Part shown: piece after piece, positions 8,542-16,684 of the stretch | How positions within the stretch are numbered: position 1 is the first letter of the stretch | Layout: every line of letters begins with the position of its first letter | Assembly (NCBI RefSeq): GCF_001956215.1 | Contig: NZ_MRTQ01000010.1 | Span: 62,001-126,000 of the forward strand | Source of the DNA: Paenibacillus sp. FSL R5-0490 | GTDB taxonomy: Bacteria > Bacillota > Bacilli > Bacillales > Cytobacillaceae | Reading direction: 5' to 3' | Length of the DNA stretch: 64,000 nucleotides | Translations under genes and position numbers: made by a program | Notes under the pieces: generated by a model | What the model saw: the letters and a program-made list of their open reading frames with translations, nothing else | The model's database searches: none | Told to the model about the DNA's origin: nothing

Positions 8542-9942
8542 ATGAGGAAGCCAATTTTAAAAGTAGCGTTAGCTTCAACTCTTGTTTTTGGGGCAGTCGG
8601 AGCACAAGCAGCTTTTGCACAGCCAGTCGGCGTAAACCAGAACCAGCCGGTAAATGTATTCGATAAGAAAGCAGTCAATAAAATTAATGCAGAAAATATC
8701 TATAATAATATTGATTTTCTTTCACAAACCCCGCGTGTAGCCGGTACGGAATCGGAGTATAACGCTGTTCAGTATATTAAAAGCCAATTCGAGTCCTATG
8801 GCTATGAAACGGAGATTCAGCCATTCACGTTTTATGGATATACACCTCCAAGCAGTATGGAAGTGACCATTGACGGCTATGAAGGAGAACTGCAGCCAAG
8901 ATCCTTTACCTATTCAGTCAATGGGAATGTGAGCGGGGAGCTGGCATTTGCCGGTCTGGGCACAGTCGAAGAACTGGAAGGTGCTGATCTCACAGGCAAA
9001 ATTGCACTAATTCAGCGAGGTTCCATTTCTTTTGCTGAGAAAGTACTAAACGCAGCCGAAAAAGGCGCTGCCGGTGTAATTGTTTTTAATAATGCAGAGG
9101 GTCCATTAAGCGGCACACTTGGAGAACATAATGAAGAGTATATTCCGGCGTTAGCCCTGTCAAAAGCAGAAGGTGAGGCCATACTTGCTTTGCTGGAGAG
9201 CGGTGAAACCTTAACAGCTTCCCTGACCATTGAAGGTGCGGAGGCAGGAGAAAAAGTTTCCCATAACGTGATTGCCACAAAAAAACCGACCAGCAAAAAG
9301 AAAGCGAACGATGACATTATTGTAGTCGGCTCACACCATGATTCTGTAGCCGGGGCGCCTGGGGCGAATGACGATGCTTCCGGAACAGCGATGACATTAG
9401 AGCTTGCACGCGTATTCAAGAACATTCCGACTGATACAGAAATCCGCTTCGTGACTTTCGGAGCTGAAGAGCTGGGATTGATTGGGTCTTATCATTATGT
9501 TGACAGCCTTTCTGACGATGAGATCAGCAGGACGATTGCGAACTTTAATCTTGATATGGTTGGAAGCAGGGATGCAGGCGATTTAGTGATGATGACATTG
9601 GATGGAAAAGAAAATCTGGTAACAGAGCTATCACAAGCATCAAGTGAAAGGCTGAACGGTGAGCCGACACCAGTATATCAGGGCGGCAGAAGTGATCATG
9701 TTCCATTCGCAGAAGCGGGCATACCGGCCGCATTATTCATTCACAGCCCTACAGAGCCGTGGTACCATTCTCCAGAGGACACAATTGATAAAATCAGCAA
9801 GGAAAAGCTCCAGGATACAGCAGAAATTGTGGGTGCTGCCATTTATGATAAAGCGCGTTTTGATAACATGGGCCCTAAGCCGAAAAAGAAGCATAAAATG
9901 AAAGCAGCACCAGAGATGGTTTATGAGCAAGAAGTGAAATAA
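8542..9942 (+). CDS. Secreted M28-family zinc aminopeptidase with PA domain
   Basis: This 466-residue exoprotein has a signal peptide (cleavage near AFAQP, residue 27). A protease-associated (PA) domain (about 125-235) is inserted before the catalytic M28 core. Visible zinc ligands and catalytic residues include VGSHHDSV near 262, GANDDASGTA near 277, FGAEELGLIGS near 310 (general base Glu), FNLDMVGS and the late SDHVPFAEAGIPA. This is the architecture of YwaD-type leucyl or general aminopeptidases that free amino acids from peptides outside the cell. GGAGG precedes the ATG. The tail is Lys-rich (PKPKKKHKMK) and may bind the wall. It is a single-gene unit with its own terminator. Confidence 0.92.
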   Translation: MRKPILKVALASTLVFGAVGAQAAFAQPVGVNQNQPVNVFDKKAVNKINAENIYNNIDFLSQTPRVAGTESEYNAVQYIKSQFESYGYETEIQPFTFYGYTPPSSMEVTIDGYEGELQPRSFTYSVNGNVSGELAFAGLGTVEELEGADLTGKIALIQRGSISFAEKVLNAAEKGAAGVIVFNNAEGPLSGTLGEHNEEYIPALALSKAEGEAILALLESGETLTASLTIEGAEAGEKVSHNVIATKKPTSKKKANDDIIVVGSHHDSVAGAPGANDDASGTAMTLELARVFKNIPTDTEIRFVTFGAEELGLIGSYHYVDSLSDDEISRTIANFNLDMVGSRDAGDLVMMTLDGKENLVTELSQASSERLNGEPTPVYQGGRSDHVPFAEAGIPAALFIHSPTEPWYHSPEDTIDKISKEKLQDTAEIVGAAIYDKARFDNMGPKPKKKHKMKAAPEMVYEQEVK

Positions 9943-9947
9943 GTATG

Positions 9948-9982
9948 AGAGCAGCCGTTCCTTTAAGGGAGGCTGCTCTTTT
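9948..9982. terminator. Rho-independent terminator between convergent genes
   Basis: GAGCAGCC pairs with GGCTGCTC around a 14-base loop and is followed by TTTT. The A/T context also permits use by the leftward gene beyond it. Confidence 0.85.
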
Positions 9983-10551
9983 ACTTGTGTTTTTCACGCG
10001 TATTCATCCATCGAAAAACTCTGGTAAGCCAGTAGGCCAGCAGGAATAGGGTAATGTAAATAAGAAATATATAAATATAATTAACCCATTTATACTTTTG
10101 GAATAAGCCATGTGCGACAAGCAAGGGCTTAAAGCCAAATCCGAAAGCCAATGCAGTTAATAGAGCATAAAGGTAGTAATTTTTATTGTTTTTAGGTCCA
10201 TTGATATACGAGCATAATAGTGACGGGGATAATGGCTGCATCTAATGACAAGCTGGGTATGAAAGGCAGCAGCTGATACGGGTAGGCCCACAAACCGAAA
10301 CGGATTCCCGCTGCGTCCACATATGAAAAAAGGACTTGAACAGCAAAACCAAAAAAGCCGATGTGAAAAATGAGCTTCCGGTCAATTTTAAAATATACAA
10401 GCACCAGGGGCAGGATGAGCAGACATGCAACAGTCCAAAACTGCCATGTGCCGAGGTGGGAATATTGCTGCCAGTATTCAATCCCATGCCGGGTAAGATC
10501 GCCTTGAATAGCAACGAGTTTGTTGAAGAATTTATCTTGAGCGGGTGACAA
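9981..10551 (-). pseudogene. CBO0543-family membrane protein, broken by a frameshift
   Basis: Two consecutive leftward frames together make one multi-pass membrane protein. The upstream frame (to a TAA near 10192) covers four hydrophobic helices and ends in MLVYQWT. The downstream frame (from about 10195) continues with KNNKNYYLYALLTALAFGFGF and two more helices. One extra T after the TGGACC codons would account for the shift. The best start is TTG at 10551, seven bases after AAGGGAGGG; an ATG 57 bases earlier lacks a ribosome site. The CBO0543 assignment rests on general layout. The break may be a real inactivation or a sequencing error. Confidence 0.7.
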
Positions 10552-10715
10552 ACAGATCCCTCCCTTCATTCTGCTGATGGTTATTTTGTCCAGAAGGGTG
10601 TTTTTCATGCCCGTTAACTTTCACTTTTTAAAGCTTTAAATAGACATATTCCCATTTGAAATATGATAAAATGATACAAATTATGAATTTGGATTTTTTG
10701 GAAAGAAGGATCAAT

Positions 10716-11639
10716 GTGAAGAACATAAAAACATACATTCTCCTCACGTCCATCATGGCTTTATGGGGATTGAATGTCAGCATAATTAAGATTCTTGTCA
10801 GTTATTTTCCTCCGGTTTCAATTACTTCTCTGCGAATATTAACTGCAGGCATAACGGTGTTTTTACTATTAGGCATAATGGGAAAAGTGAGGAAGCCGAG
10901 CGTTAGGGAAATCTCGTATATTATTTTTGGCGGCCTTCTGAGTGTTGTCAGCCACCATCTTTTTCTGGCAATAGGCCTAACGGGGACAAGTGCAGTGAAT
11001 GGAGGGCTTATTTTAGGTGCGGGTCCTCTTTTGACAGCTATCCTGTCTTCCATTTTGCTGCGCCACAAGCCTACAGGCATCCAGGTGCTTGGTTTTTTGC
11101 TTGGCGGTGCAGGCGTGACTTTTATTGTTCTTTCAGGAAATAAAGGGATATCGAGCTTAACACCGGGCGATTTCTTTGTGTTCCTGTCCATTCTTTCACA
11201 GGCTCTTAGCTTCATTGTGATCAGCAAGGCTTCGAAAACGCTTGATCCGCGATTGCTGACAGGCTATATGCTGGTTTTTGGGGGAGTGATCCTGTTTGTA
11301 ATGGCGAGCGTAATGGAACCTGGCGGACTTAAGGGCATATCAGAAGCGCCAGCCTATGTCTGGGCTGCGTTTGCCGCATCTGCCGTATTGGCAACAGCTG
11401 TCGGCCATATGGTTTATAACACAGCCATCCGTAATATAGGGCCGGCAGAAGCCAGTATTTTTTTGAACCTGAATACCTTTTTCTCACTGGCAGGCTCAGC
11501 GCTGATTCTTGGTGAAGTTATCACCATCAACCACTTGCTTGGGCTGGTTCTTATTGTGGGAGGTGTCCTTTCAGGATCTGGAGCATTGGAGGATTTATTA
11601 TTCAGGAAGCGGAGAAAAGAAAACAGCCAGTATATGTAA
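10716..11639 (+). CDS. EamA/DMT-family metabolite exporter
   Basis: The chosen GTG at 10716 follows GAAAGAAGG by six bases. An ATG 60 bases upstream has no ribosome site. The 307-residue protein has about ten membrane helices arranged as two EamA repeats. The first shows SIMALWGLNVSIIKIL and the second GDFFVFLSILSQALSFIVISKA, with the usual LGE motif near the C-terminus (ALILGEVITINHLLG). The family exports amino acids, nucleosides or other small metabolites, and the substrate is not predictable here. It is divergent from the broken membrane gene and followed by a REP-like inverted repeat. Confidence 0.88.
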   Translation: MKNIKTYILLTSIMALWGLNVSIIKILVSYFPPVSITSLRILTAGITVFLLLGIMGKVRKPSVREISYIIFGGLLSVVSHHLFLAIGLTGTSAVNGGLILGAGPLLTAILSSILLRHKPTGIQVLGFLLGGAGVTFIVLSGNKGISSLTPGDFFVFLSILSQALSFIVISKASKTLDPRLLTGYMLVFGGVILFVMASVMEPGGLKGISEAPAYVWAAFAASAVLATAVGHMVYNTAIRNIGPAEASIFLNLNTFFSLAGSALILGEVITINHLLGLVLIVGGVLSGSGALEDLLFRKRRKENSQYM

Positions 11640-11655
11640 AGTATCTTTTAATAGC

Positions 11656-11706
11656 GGTGACAGGCACCTATACCAGTCAGACAAAGTGGTATAGGTACCT
11701 GTCACC
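11656..11706. repeat. REP-like long inverted repeat (GGTGACAGG ... CCTGTCACC)
   Basis: GGTGACAGGcACCTATACCA pairs with the mirror arm TGGTATAGGtACCTGTCACC around an 11-base loop: 20-bp arms with one mismatch. Its T-rich right side could terminate the exporter transcript. The GTGACAGGCACC motif resembles palindromes associated with REP/Y1-type transposases in Bacilli (recollection, not checked). No transposase is adjacent. Confidence 0.75.
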
Positions 11707-11800
11707 TTTTCTTTTTTTTGCAAAAAGTGGAATAGTGGGAAAGGTGTATTCAAAGACCGCAAAGGGGAATAGAGAGGCTATAGAGAGAGGAGGAGCTTGG

Positions 11801-12478
11801 ATGTATTTATCAATAACACTAAAAATGGCTGTGGGGCTGGTAACACTGTTAGCGGTAACCCGTATTCTTGGAAAGAAGGAGCTTTCACAGGTAACCCCGT
11901 TTGATTTTGTCTATGCGGTTGTTCTTGGAGGGATCATTGAGGAAACGATTTATGATGAAAAAGTAACGGAGCTTCAAGTTATCTATTCTGCATTCCTATG
12001 GGGAGCTTTTATTTATATGATTGAAATTCTGGCAAAAAAGAAAAATATTTTCAGAAGGATTTTAAAGGGCAGCGAGTCGATCCTTGTCAAGGAAGGCAAG
12101 CTGGATATGAAAGAGGTGGAAAAAAACCATCTTGAAATGGAGCAGCTGAGGACTATGCTGCGCCAGAAAGGGATATTCAGCATGAATGAAGTCAAATATG
12201 CTTACCTTGAAACCAATGGGGGCTTAAGTGTAATGAAATACCAAAAAGAAGAGCCTGTCACTCCGGAAATGATGAAACTTGAGGTGAAGGAAAAGAATCC
12301 TTCCATTTTACTGATCGATGAAGGAGAAGTAGTGGAAGACGGCCTGAAATTACTGGGTAAAGATGGAGAGTGGCTGAGGGAGTCTATTAAAACTGAAGGC
12401 TATCACAATATCAAAGAAATATTCTGTGCGGAATGGTTGGAAGAAGAGGGGTTTTATATCGTAGCTTATAAAAAATGA
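11801..12478 (+). CDS. DUF421 / YetF-family membrane protein
   Basis: The ATG at 11801 is preceded by GAGGAGGAG. The open frame extends 144 bases upstream, but that part runs through the inverted repeat and is not coding. The 225-residue protein has three N-terminal membrane helices. A cytoplasmic alpha/beta domain follows, with the hallmark DUF421 segments LRxKGIFSMNEVKYAYLETNG and LSVMKYQKEEPVT. These features match YetF/YdfS/YrbG proteins of Bacillus. Their biochemical role is unsettled. It is a single gene, followed by a hairpin shared with the convergent dehydrogenase. Confidence 0.88.
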   Translation: MYLSITLKMAVGLVTLLAVTRILGKKELSQVTPFDFVYAVVLGGIIEETIYDEKVTELQVIYSAFLWGAFIYMIEILAKKKNIFRRILKGSESILVKEGKLDMKEVEKNHLEMEQLRTMLRQKGIFSMNEVKYAYLETNGGLSVMKYQKEEPVTPEMMKLEVKEKNPSILLIDEGEVVEDGLKLLGKDGEWLRESIKTEGYHNIKEIFCAEWLEEEGFYIVAYKK

Positions 12479-12496
12479 GCCTTGCATCTGCAAGGC
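12479..12496 (-). terminator. Rho-independent terminator for the leftward dehydrogenase
   Basis: GCCTTGCA and TGCAAGGC form an 8-bp stem. On the minus strand it is followed by CATTTTTTAT, the expected T tract. On the plus strand no T run follows. Confidence 0.75.
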
Positions 12497-12504
12497 CCTC
12501 TCTA

Positions 12505-13467
12505 TTAATATCCCTTTTGATAATCAACGAGATTAATGCCTGGTATACCGTTGGTTATATACTCTTTTAAATTGGGAATAAATATATCTTCAATCACACG
12601 TCTGGTATAGTGTTCCGTCGATCCGGCTGTATGCGGAGTAACGATGACATTATCAAGCTCCCACAGCGGGCTGTCTTCAGAAAGCGGTTCTTTTTCAAAT
12701 ACATCAAGCCCTGCACCGGCAATCACGCCGTTCTGCAGTGCGTCGATCAAATCTCTTTCTTTTACAATTTCACCCCGTCCGATATTGATAAAGAAGGAAG
12801 AATCCTTCATGAGAGCAAACTGTTCGGAGCGGAATAGTTGCCAGGTTTCCTGTGTAAGCGGAAGGGTGACGACAACATAATCACATTGAGGAAGCACATC
12901 GTTCAGCTGTCCGGACGTATACATTTCATCAAAATACTCTTCAGATTTTCCGGAGTGGCGAACTCCAATTACCTTCATGCCGAATGCTTGGGCAATCCTG
13001 GCCGTTTCTTTTCCGATGGCTCCTGCGCCAATCAGGCCGATGGTTTTATTATGTATTTCGAGCTTTAACCCGGAATGGTGCCATACTTTGCCTTGCTGAT
13101 TTTTCACATATGTATGGATTTTGCGGGTAAGCCCGAGCATGAGAGCGAAAATGGTTTCAGAAATAGGGTTGGCATGTACGCCATTGGCGCTCGTAATCTG
13201 GATGTCCTGTGATTCCATTTCTGCCAGGGGGAGGGAATCGACACCTGCACTCCAGGATTGGAACCAGCGGAGTTTGCTGTCCCCCTCGAGAACCATCTCT
13301 TTAAGTTCCTTTTTCCAGCCGGCGATGACTTCGGCTTTTTTCATTTCATTTTGCCAGTTTGCGGAATCTTTGCCGGAGATGAGCTCCCAATCGGGAATGA
13401 TTTCTTTTATTTTTTCAAGCTGTGAGGGTTCCAGATCGTGTGTAATGATACAGGTTCTTTTTGTCAT
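12505..13467 (-). CDS. D-2-hydroxyacid dehydrogenase (NAD-dependent)
   Basis: This 320-residue enzyme has the D-isomer 2-hydroxyacid dehydrogenase fold. The Rossmann motif is TIGLIGAGAIGKETARIA near 140-157, the substrate Arg lies in NIGRGEIV near 225, and the catalytic His is in TPHTAGSTEHYT near 285. The family reduces 2-keto acids to D-2-hydroxyacids or the reverse (glyoxylate, hydroxypyruvate, phosphoglycerate). The N-terminal domain is divergent and lacks the ACT regulatory domain of SerA, so serine synthesis is not indicated. It is a single gene with ATG start, convergent with the DUF421 gene. Confidence 0.87.
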   Translation of the reverse strand: MTKRTCIITHDLEPSQLEKIKEIIPDWELISGKDSANWQNEMKKAEVIAGWKKELKEMVLEGDSKLRWFQSWSAGVDSLPLAEMESQDIQITSANGVHANPISETIFALMLGLTRKIHTYVKNQQGKVWHHSGLKLEIHNKTIGLIGAGAIGKETARIAQAFGMKVIGVRHSGKSEEYFDEMYTSGQLNDVLPQCDYVVVTLPLTQETWQLFRSEQFALMKDSSFFINIGRGEIVKERDLIDALQNGVIAGAGLDVFEKEPLSEDSPLWELDNVIVTPHTAGSTEHYTRRVIEDIFIPNLKEYITNGIPGINLVDYQKGY

Positions 13468-13542
13468 GTGTGTGCCTCCGTATTATTTTTTGAAAAGTCG
13501 GTAAATATATCATAGTCTATAAAGGGAAACTTTTCTAATAAA

Positions 13543-13571
13543 AAATCCCCGGGTGTAAAGCACCGGGGGAT
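13543..13571 (-). terminator. Rho-independent terminator
   Basis: ATCCCCGGGTG pairs with CACCGGGGGAT. On the minus strand it is followed by TTTTTTATT, downstream of the 13582-13929 gene. Confidence 0.88.
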
Positions 13572-13581
13572 GATCTATCTA

Positions 13582-13929
13582 TTATGAGGGCTGAAAACCT
13601 ATTAATTTGGCTTTCTTATCAACACCGAGCGTCGTCTTGTCCGGGAAGGTAATGACAGAACTGATGTAATCCCAGCGGATCAGAAAATGGGTGACGCAAT
13701 CTTCTTCCTTTTGCTGTTCTTCCGGAATGTTGGTACCGTCTTCTTTTTGTACCATTGTTCGCTTGAAGCAAGGGTTCTCAACCCAGATTCCCATGCTTTC
13801 TGTTTTGATCAGTTTAACAAGGTACCACTCATCAGGCTGAAAAATACCTGTAATGGAGCCGACGAGATCATTTGGAAAGTTCTTAAATTTTATTTGGATC
13901 TTTTGACCTGTAAAGTTTTCAAGATGCAT
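13582..13929 (-). CDS. Uncharacterised 115-residue cytoplasmic protein
   Basis: The frame starts at an ATG after AGGAGG and ends at its own terminator, so it is very likely a real gene. The product is short and soluble, with no signal sequence or membrane helix. It is beta-rich and has regularly spaced aromatics and glycines (for example KFKNFPNDLVGSITGIF and HFLIRWDYISSVITF). The overall look suggests a small SH3-like or Sm-like barrel, but that is only an impression. I do not recognise the family. Strong gene boundaries on both sides show that it is transcribed alone. Confidence 0.7.
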   Translation of the reverse strand: MHLENFTGQKIQIKFKNFPNDLVGSITGIFQPDEWYLVKLIKTESMGIWVENPCFKRTMVQKEDGTNIPEEQQKEEDCVTHFLIRWDYISSVITFPDKTTLGVDKKAKLIGFQPS

Positions 13930-13997
13930 ATATGAACCTCCTGAACTATTAAAATTCGTTTTTTATACTCTTCCTTTATTTGAGTGTTTTAAACATC

Positions 13998-14038
13998 AAA
14001 AAAGCAAGATCCAGTCATTTTGCTGGACCCTGCTTTTT
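13998..14038 (-). terminator. Imperfect terminator hairpin
   Basis: AGCAAGATCCAG pairs with CTGGACCCTGCT using G-U pairs. It is bounded by A runs on the left and T on the right, so it can end the MBL hydrolase transcript leftward. Confidence 0.75.
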
Positions 14039-14040
14039 GT

Positions 14041-14889
14041 CTAGCGTTCCCCGTCTACATATTTTCCGTGATCTGGAACGGCTATTTCATCAAAATCATT
14101 CACAAGTCTGGTGAGGCTTTCTCTTAATACAGCGGCAGCCATGGGTATGCCGTGTCCAGTAATGGCTACATCCGGCTGAAGGGCTTCAAGTTTCTGTACG
14201 GATGTCCTGGCCGCATCCCAATCTGTCGTCAGATAGCGGGGCGGGCCGCTGATTTCCTGTTCCTGGGTGAGGACACTGTATAAGGATTCCTGTTTCACTG
14301 TTACGAAAGCATCACCTGCAATCAGCACACGATCCGATTCCCTGAACAAGGAAACATGGCCAGGGGTATGACCTGGTGTGTGGATCCATTTCCATCCTTC
14401 CATATGGGGAACATTTCCGTCGTCAGGCAAAGGCTGTATATGGGTTCCGAGATCGATGCCTTCATGCGGAAAAGTGGGGGACATCTTTGCGACAAGTCCG
14501 CCTTCAACACTCGCGTCGGGTTTTGGGTAATCCTGCTGTCCGGTTAAGAAGGGCATTTCCAGTGTGTGTGCGTATACAGGAACCTGCCAGCGCTCAACCA
14601 AATCAATAATTGCACCAACATGGTCAAAGTGGCCGTGTGTAAGAATAATGGCCTTCGGTCTGGCGTTCTCCCCAAAAATTTCTTCGGCGGCATCCATGAT
14701 TTTCTCTGCAGATTTTGGCATACCTGCGTCAACCAAAACCCAGTCGCCGGGCTTTTCTGATATTCGCACAAAACAAACATTAACAATCTGAACTGTCAGG
14801 CAGTAAACTCCATCCGCTTCGTTTACAATCATCCCGCTCGTGGAGGAAGTCATGGGCATATAGCGTTCAGTTGATGAACTTTCCTTCAA
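14041..14889 (-). CDS. MBL-fold metallo-hydrolase (YflN-like)
   Basis: The 282-residue protein shows the metallo-beta-lactamase motif THGHFDHVGA (metal ligands H, H, D, H) near residues 82-91. A second His follows in HTPGHTPGHVSLF, with an Asp in IAGDAFVT and a late TGHGIPM His. The start is TTG at 14889, eight bases after AAAGGAGGT. The fold is shared by lactonases, glyoxalase II and other thioester or ester hydrolases, so the substrate is open. It is a single gene with a terminator on each side. Confidence 0.87.
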   Translation of the reverse strand: MKESSSTERYMPMTSSTSGMIVNEADGVYCLTVQIVNVCFVRISEKPGDWVLVDAGMPKSAEKIMDAAEEIFGENARPKAIILTHGHFDHVGAIIDLVERWQVPVYAHTLEMPFLTGQQDYPKPDASVEGGLVAKMSPTFPHEGIDLGTHIQPLPDDGNVPHMEGWKWIHTPGHTPGHVSLFRESDRVLIAGDAFVTVKQESLYSVLTQEQEISGPPRYLTTDWDAARTSVQKLEALQPDVAITGHGIPMAAAVLRESLTRLVNDFDEIAVPDHGKYVDGER

Positions 14890-14997
14890 AAATATTACCT
14901 CCTTTTAAAATAACAGACCTCTTATCTTTTTGAGTATACCCGCATGTGACCTTTGTATGCGGCATATTCAGGAGGCGGAGGGAATAAATGCAAAAAA

Positions 14998-15025
14998 AAG
15001 CTCTGCCGCATTAGGGCAGAGCTTT
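14998..15025 (-). terminator. Rho-independent terminator
   Basis: AAAGCTCTGCC pairs with GGGCAGAGCTTT. On the minus strand it is followed by a T8 run, ending the TerD-fusion transcript. Confidence 0.92.
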
Positions 15026-15031
15026 GAAAAA

Positions 15032-16483
15032 TCAGGATAGAAATTCATGCGGGTTTAATCCGAGTTCCATGCAGATTTCTGTAACAGCCTGTTTTTCATT
15101 TTGATCAAAGTTCCCATCAGCATAACCGATCGCGATGCAATAACGGGCTACAAGGCGGGCGATCTCAGGCTTATTTCTTACCCGGCCAACTGCTTTGAAG
15201 GCTTCAGCCCGGCCGATGATCGGGTCCATCTCAATCCGCTGGACGAACATATTGAATTGCTGTATCACCTTTTGGGTATCAAATACTTTTAACTCCTGGC
15301 TGCTGTTTACAAATTCGATCATCTTTTGGCGTTCAGATGGATCAAGTCTGCCATCTGCCATGCCGACAAGAGCGCATGAAGCTACAACGGCATCCATGAC
15401 ATCCTGGCTCTTGAATCGGGTGAACAGCTCCTGTGCGCGGCGCTTTTGGTCATTGGCCCACTGAGCGTAATCTGTCTGGTTAGGCGACCATGAATTGCCG
15501 CAGGCATTACAGGTGAGCTTCAGCTGATTTTTACCAATAAAGCCGCCAAGAAGTCCTACAGGGCCAAGGATGAGTCCTCCGATTGCTGCTTTTCCAAGGC
15601 CAAATCCCTTTTGACCGGTGCGGATGTTAGTAGATCCGCACCGGGTGCAGGCAATATTCCCATCTGTATAGGATTGAGCCTGTACCGGCTGTCCAAAACC
15701 TGTTTGGCCGCCCATGGCAGAAGGCTGGGAAGGAGGTGTGCTATATGCAGTCTGATTGTAGGCAGGCTGGCCAAAAGACGACGGGCTGTAGCCTGATTGA
15801 GTCTGCTGGCTTTGCTGTGGGCTGAATCCATGAGACTGCTGTCCGTAATTTGCCTGCTGCTGAAACTGGCCATGGCCGAATGACGGCTGCTGACTTGGAA
15901 CAGGTTCATCATCTACGGAAACACCGAAATTGCGGCAGAGGGCAGCTAATCCTCCCTGAAATCCGCTTGCAATGGCATTGAATTTCCACTCGCCATTGTG
16001 GCGGTAAAGCTCTGCAGCGACGATGGCTGTTTCAACAGTAAAATCACGGCCAAGGTCGAAGCGGAGCAGTTCCTCGTTCGTCATGGCATTAAAAATTCTC
16101 ACATAGGCATTTGAAACTTGTCCGAAGTTCTGACCCTTCATCTGGGCATCATGAATGGTAATAGTAAATGCAATTCGATGGATATGCTGCGGCACCTTAT
16201 TCAACTCGATGCGGATTTGTTCATCATCCCCGGTGCCGGCTCCCGTTCTGTTGTCACTGCTGTAGAGAATCGATCCGTTTCCGCCGGAAGGATTATTATA
16301 AAACACAAAGTCACTGTCACTTTGCACTTTGCCGGATGCGCCTGTTAAAAATGCTGAAGCGTCCAGGTCGTATTGAGATTGATTGTGGCTGACATCCCAG
16401 CCCAATCCTGCCATCACAACCTGCAAACCAGGATTGGTTTTGGTCAAATCTACTTTTTGTCCCTTGCTCAATCGAACTCCCAC
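15032..16483 (-). CDS. TerD - zinc ribbon - TerB fusion protein (stress/tellurite-response family)
   Basis: The true start is GTG at 16483, six bases after TAGGAGTG; the upstream extension of the frame is non-coding in character. The 483 residues have four parts. Residues 1-192 are a TerD domain (VRLSKGQKVDLTKTNPGL, GWDVSHNQSQYDLDASAF, acidic GTGDDEQI Ca-binding loop). Residues 193-275 form a Gln/Ser/Pro-rich linker. Residues 279-328 carry two CxxC pairs (Cys279/282 and Cys325/328) around a Gly-rich hydrophobic hairpin. Residues 365-483 resemble TerB (ALVGMADGRLDPSERQKMIEF and GYADGNFDQNEKQAV). TerD and TerB are normally separate proteins of the ter chemical-stress system. The gene stands alone, with no terA/C/E/Z neighbours. 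Confidence 0.88.
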   Translation of the reverse strand: MGVRLSKGQKVDLTKTNPGLQVVMAGLGWDVSHNQSQYDLDASAFLTGASGKVQSDSDFVFYNNPSGGNGSILYSSDNRTGAGTGDDEQIRIELNKVPQHIHRIAFTITIHDAQMKGQNFGQVSNAYVRIFNAMTNEELLRFDLGRDFTVETAIVAAELYRHNGEWKFNAIASGFQGGLAALCRNFGVSVDDEPVPSQQPSFGHGQFQQQANYGQQSHGFSPQQSQQTQSGYSPSSFGQPAYNQTAYSTPPSQPSAMGGQTGFGQPVQAQSYTDGNIACTRCGSTNIRTGQKGFGLGKAAIGGLILGPVGLLGGFIGKNQLKLTCNACGNSWSPNQTDYAQWANDQKRRAQELFTRFKSQDVMDAVVASCALVGMADGRLDPSERQKMIEFVNSSQELKVFDTQKVIQQFNMFVQRIEMDPIIGRAEAFKAVGRVRNKPEIARLVARYCIAIGYADGNFDQNEKQAVTEICMELGLNPHEFLS

Positions 16484-16684
16484 AGATTTCACTCCTAAAT
16501 TCGTTTTTATGTATGGATAATTTGTTATACGTACTGGAAAGAAAGAAGTTTCATAGTTTTCATTATAATGGAATCTAATGCGAAGTGAAACTTGAGCGGG
16601 CTTTCTTGGAATGAAAAAATGATTTTGGTACTGGTTGTAGAATAGAATATTAATGATGATGTTTTTGTCATAGGAGGAGATAAA

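Noticed and set aside
11657-11800. N-terminal extension of the DUF421 frame
   Set aside because: It runs through the inverted repeat and has no ribosome site; the ATG at 11801 has GAGGAGGAG.
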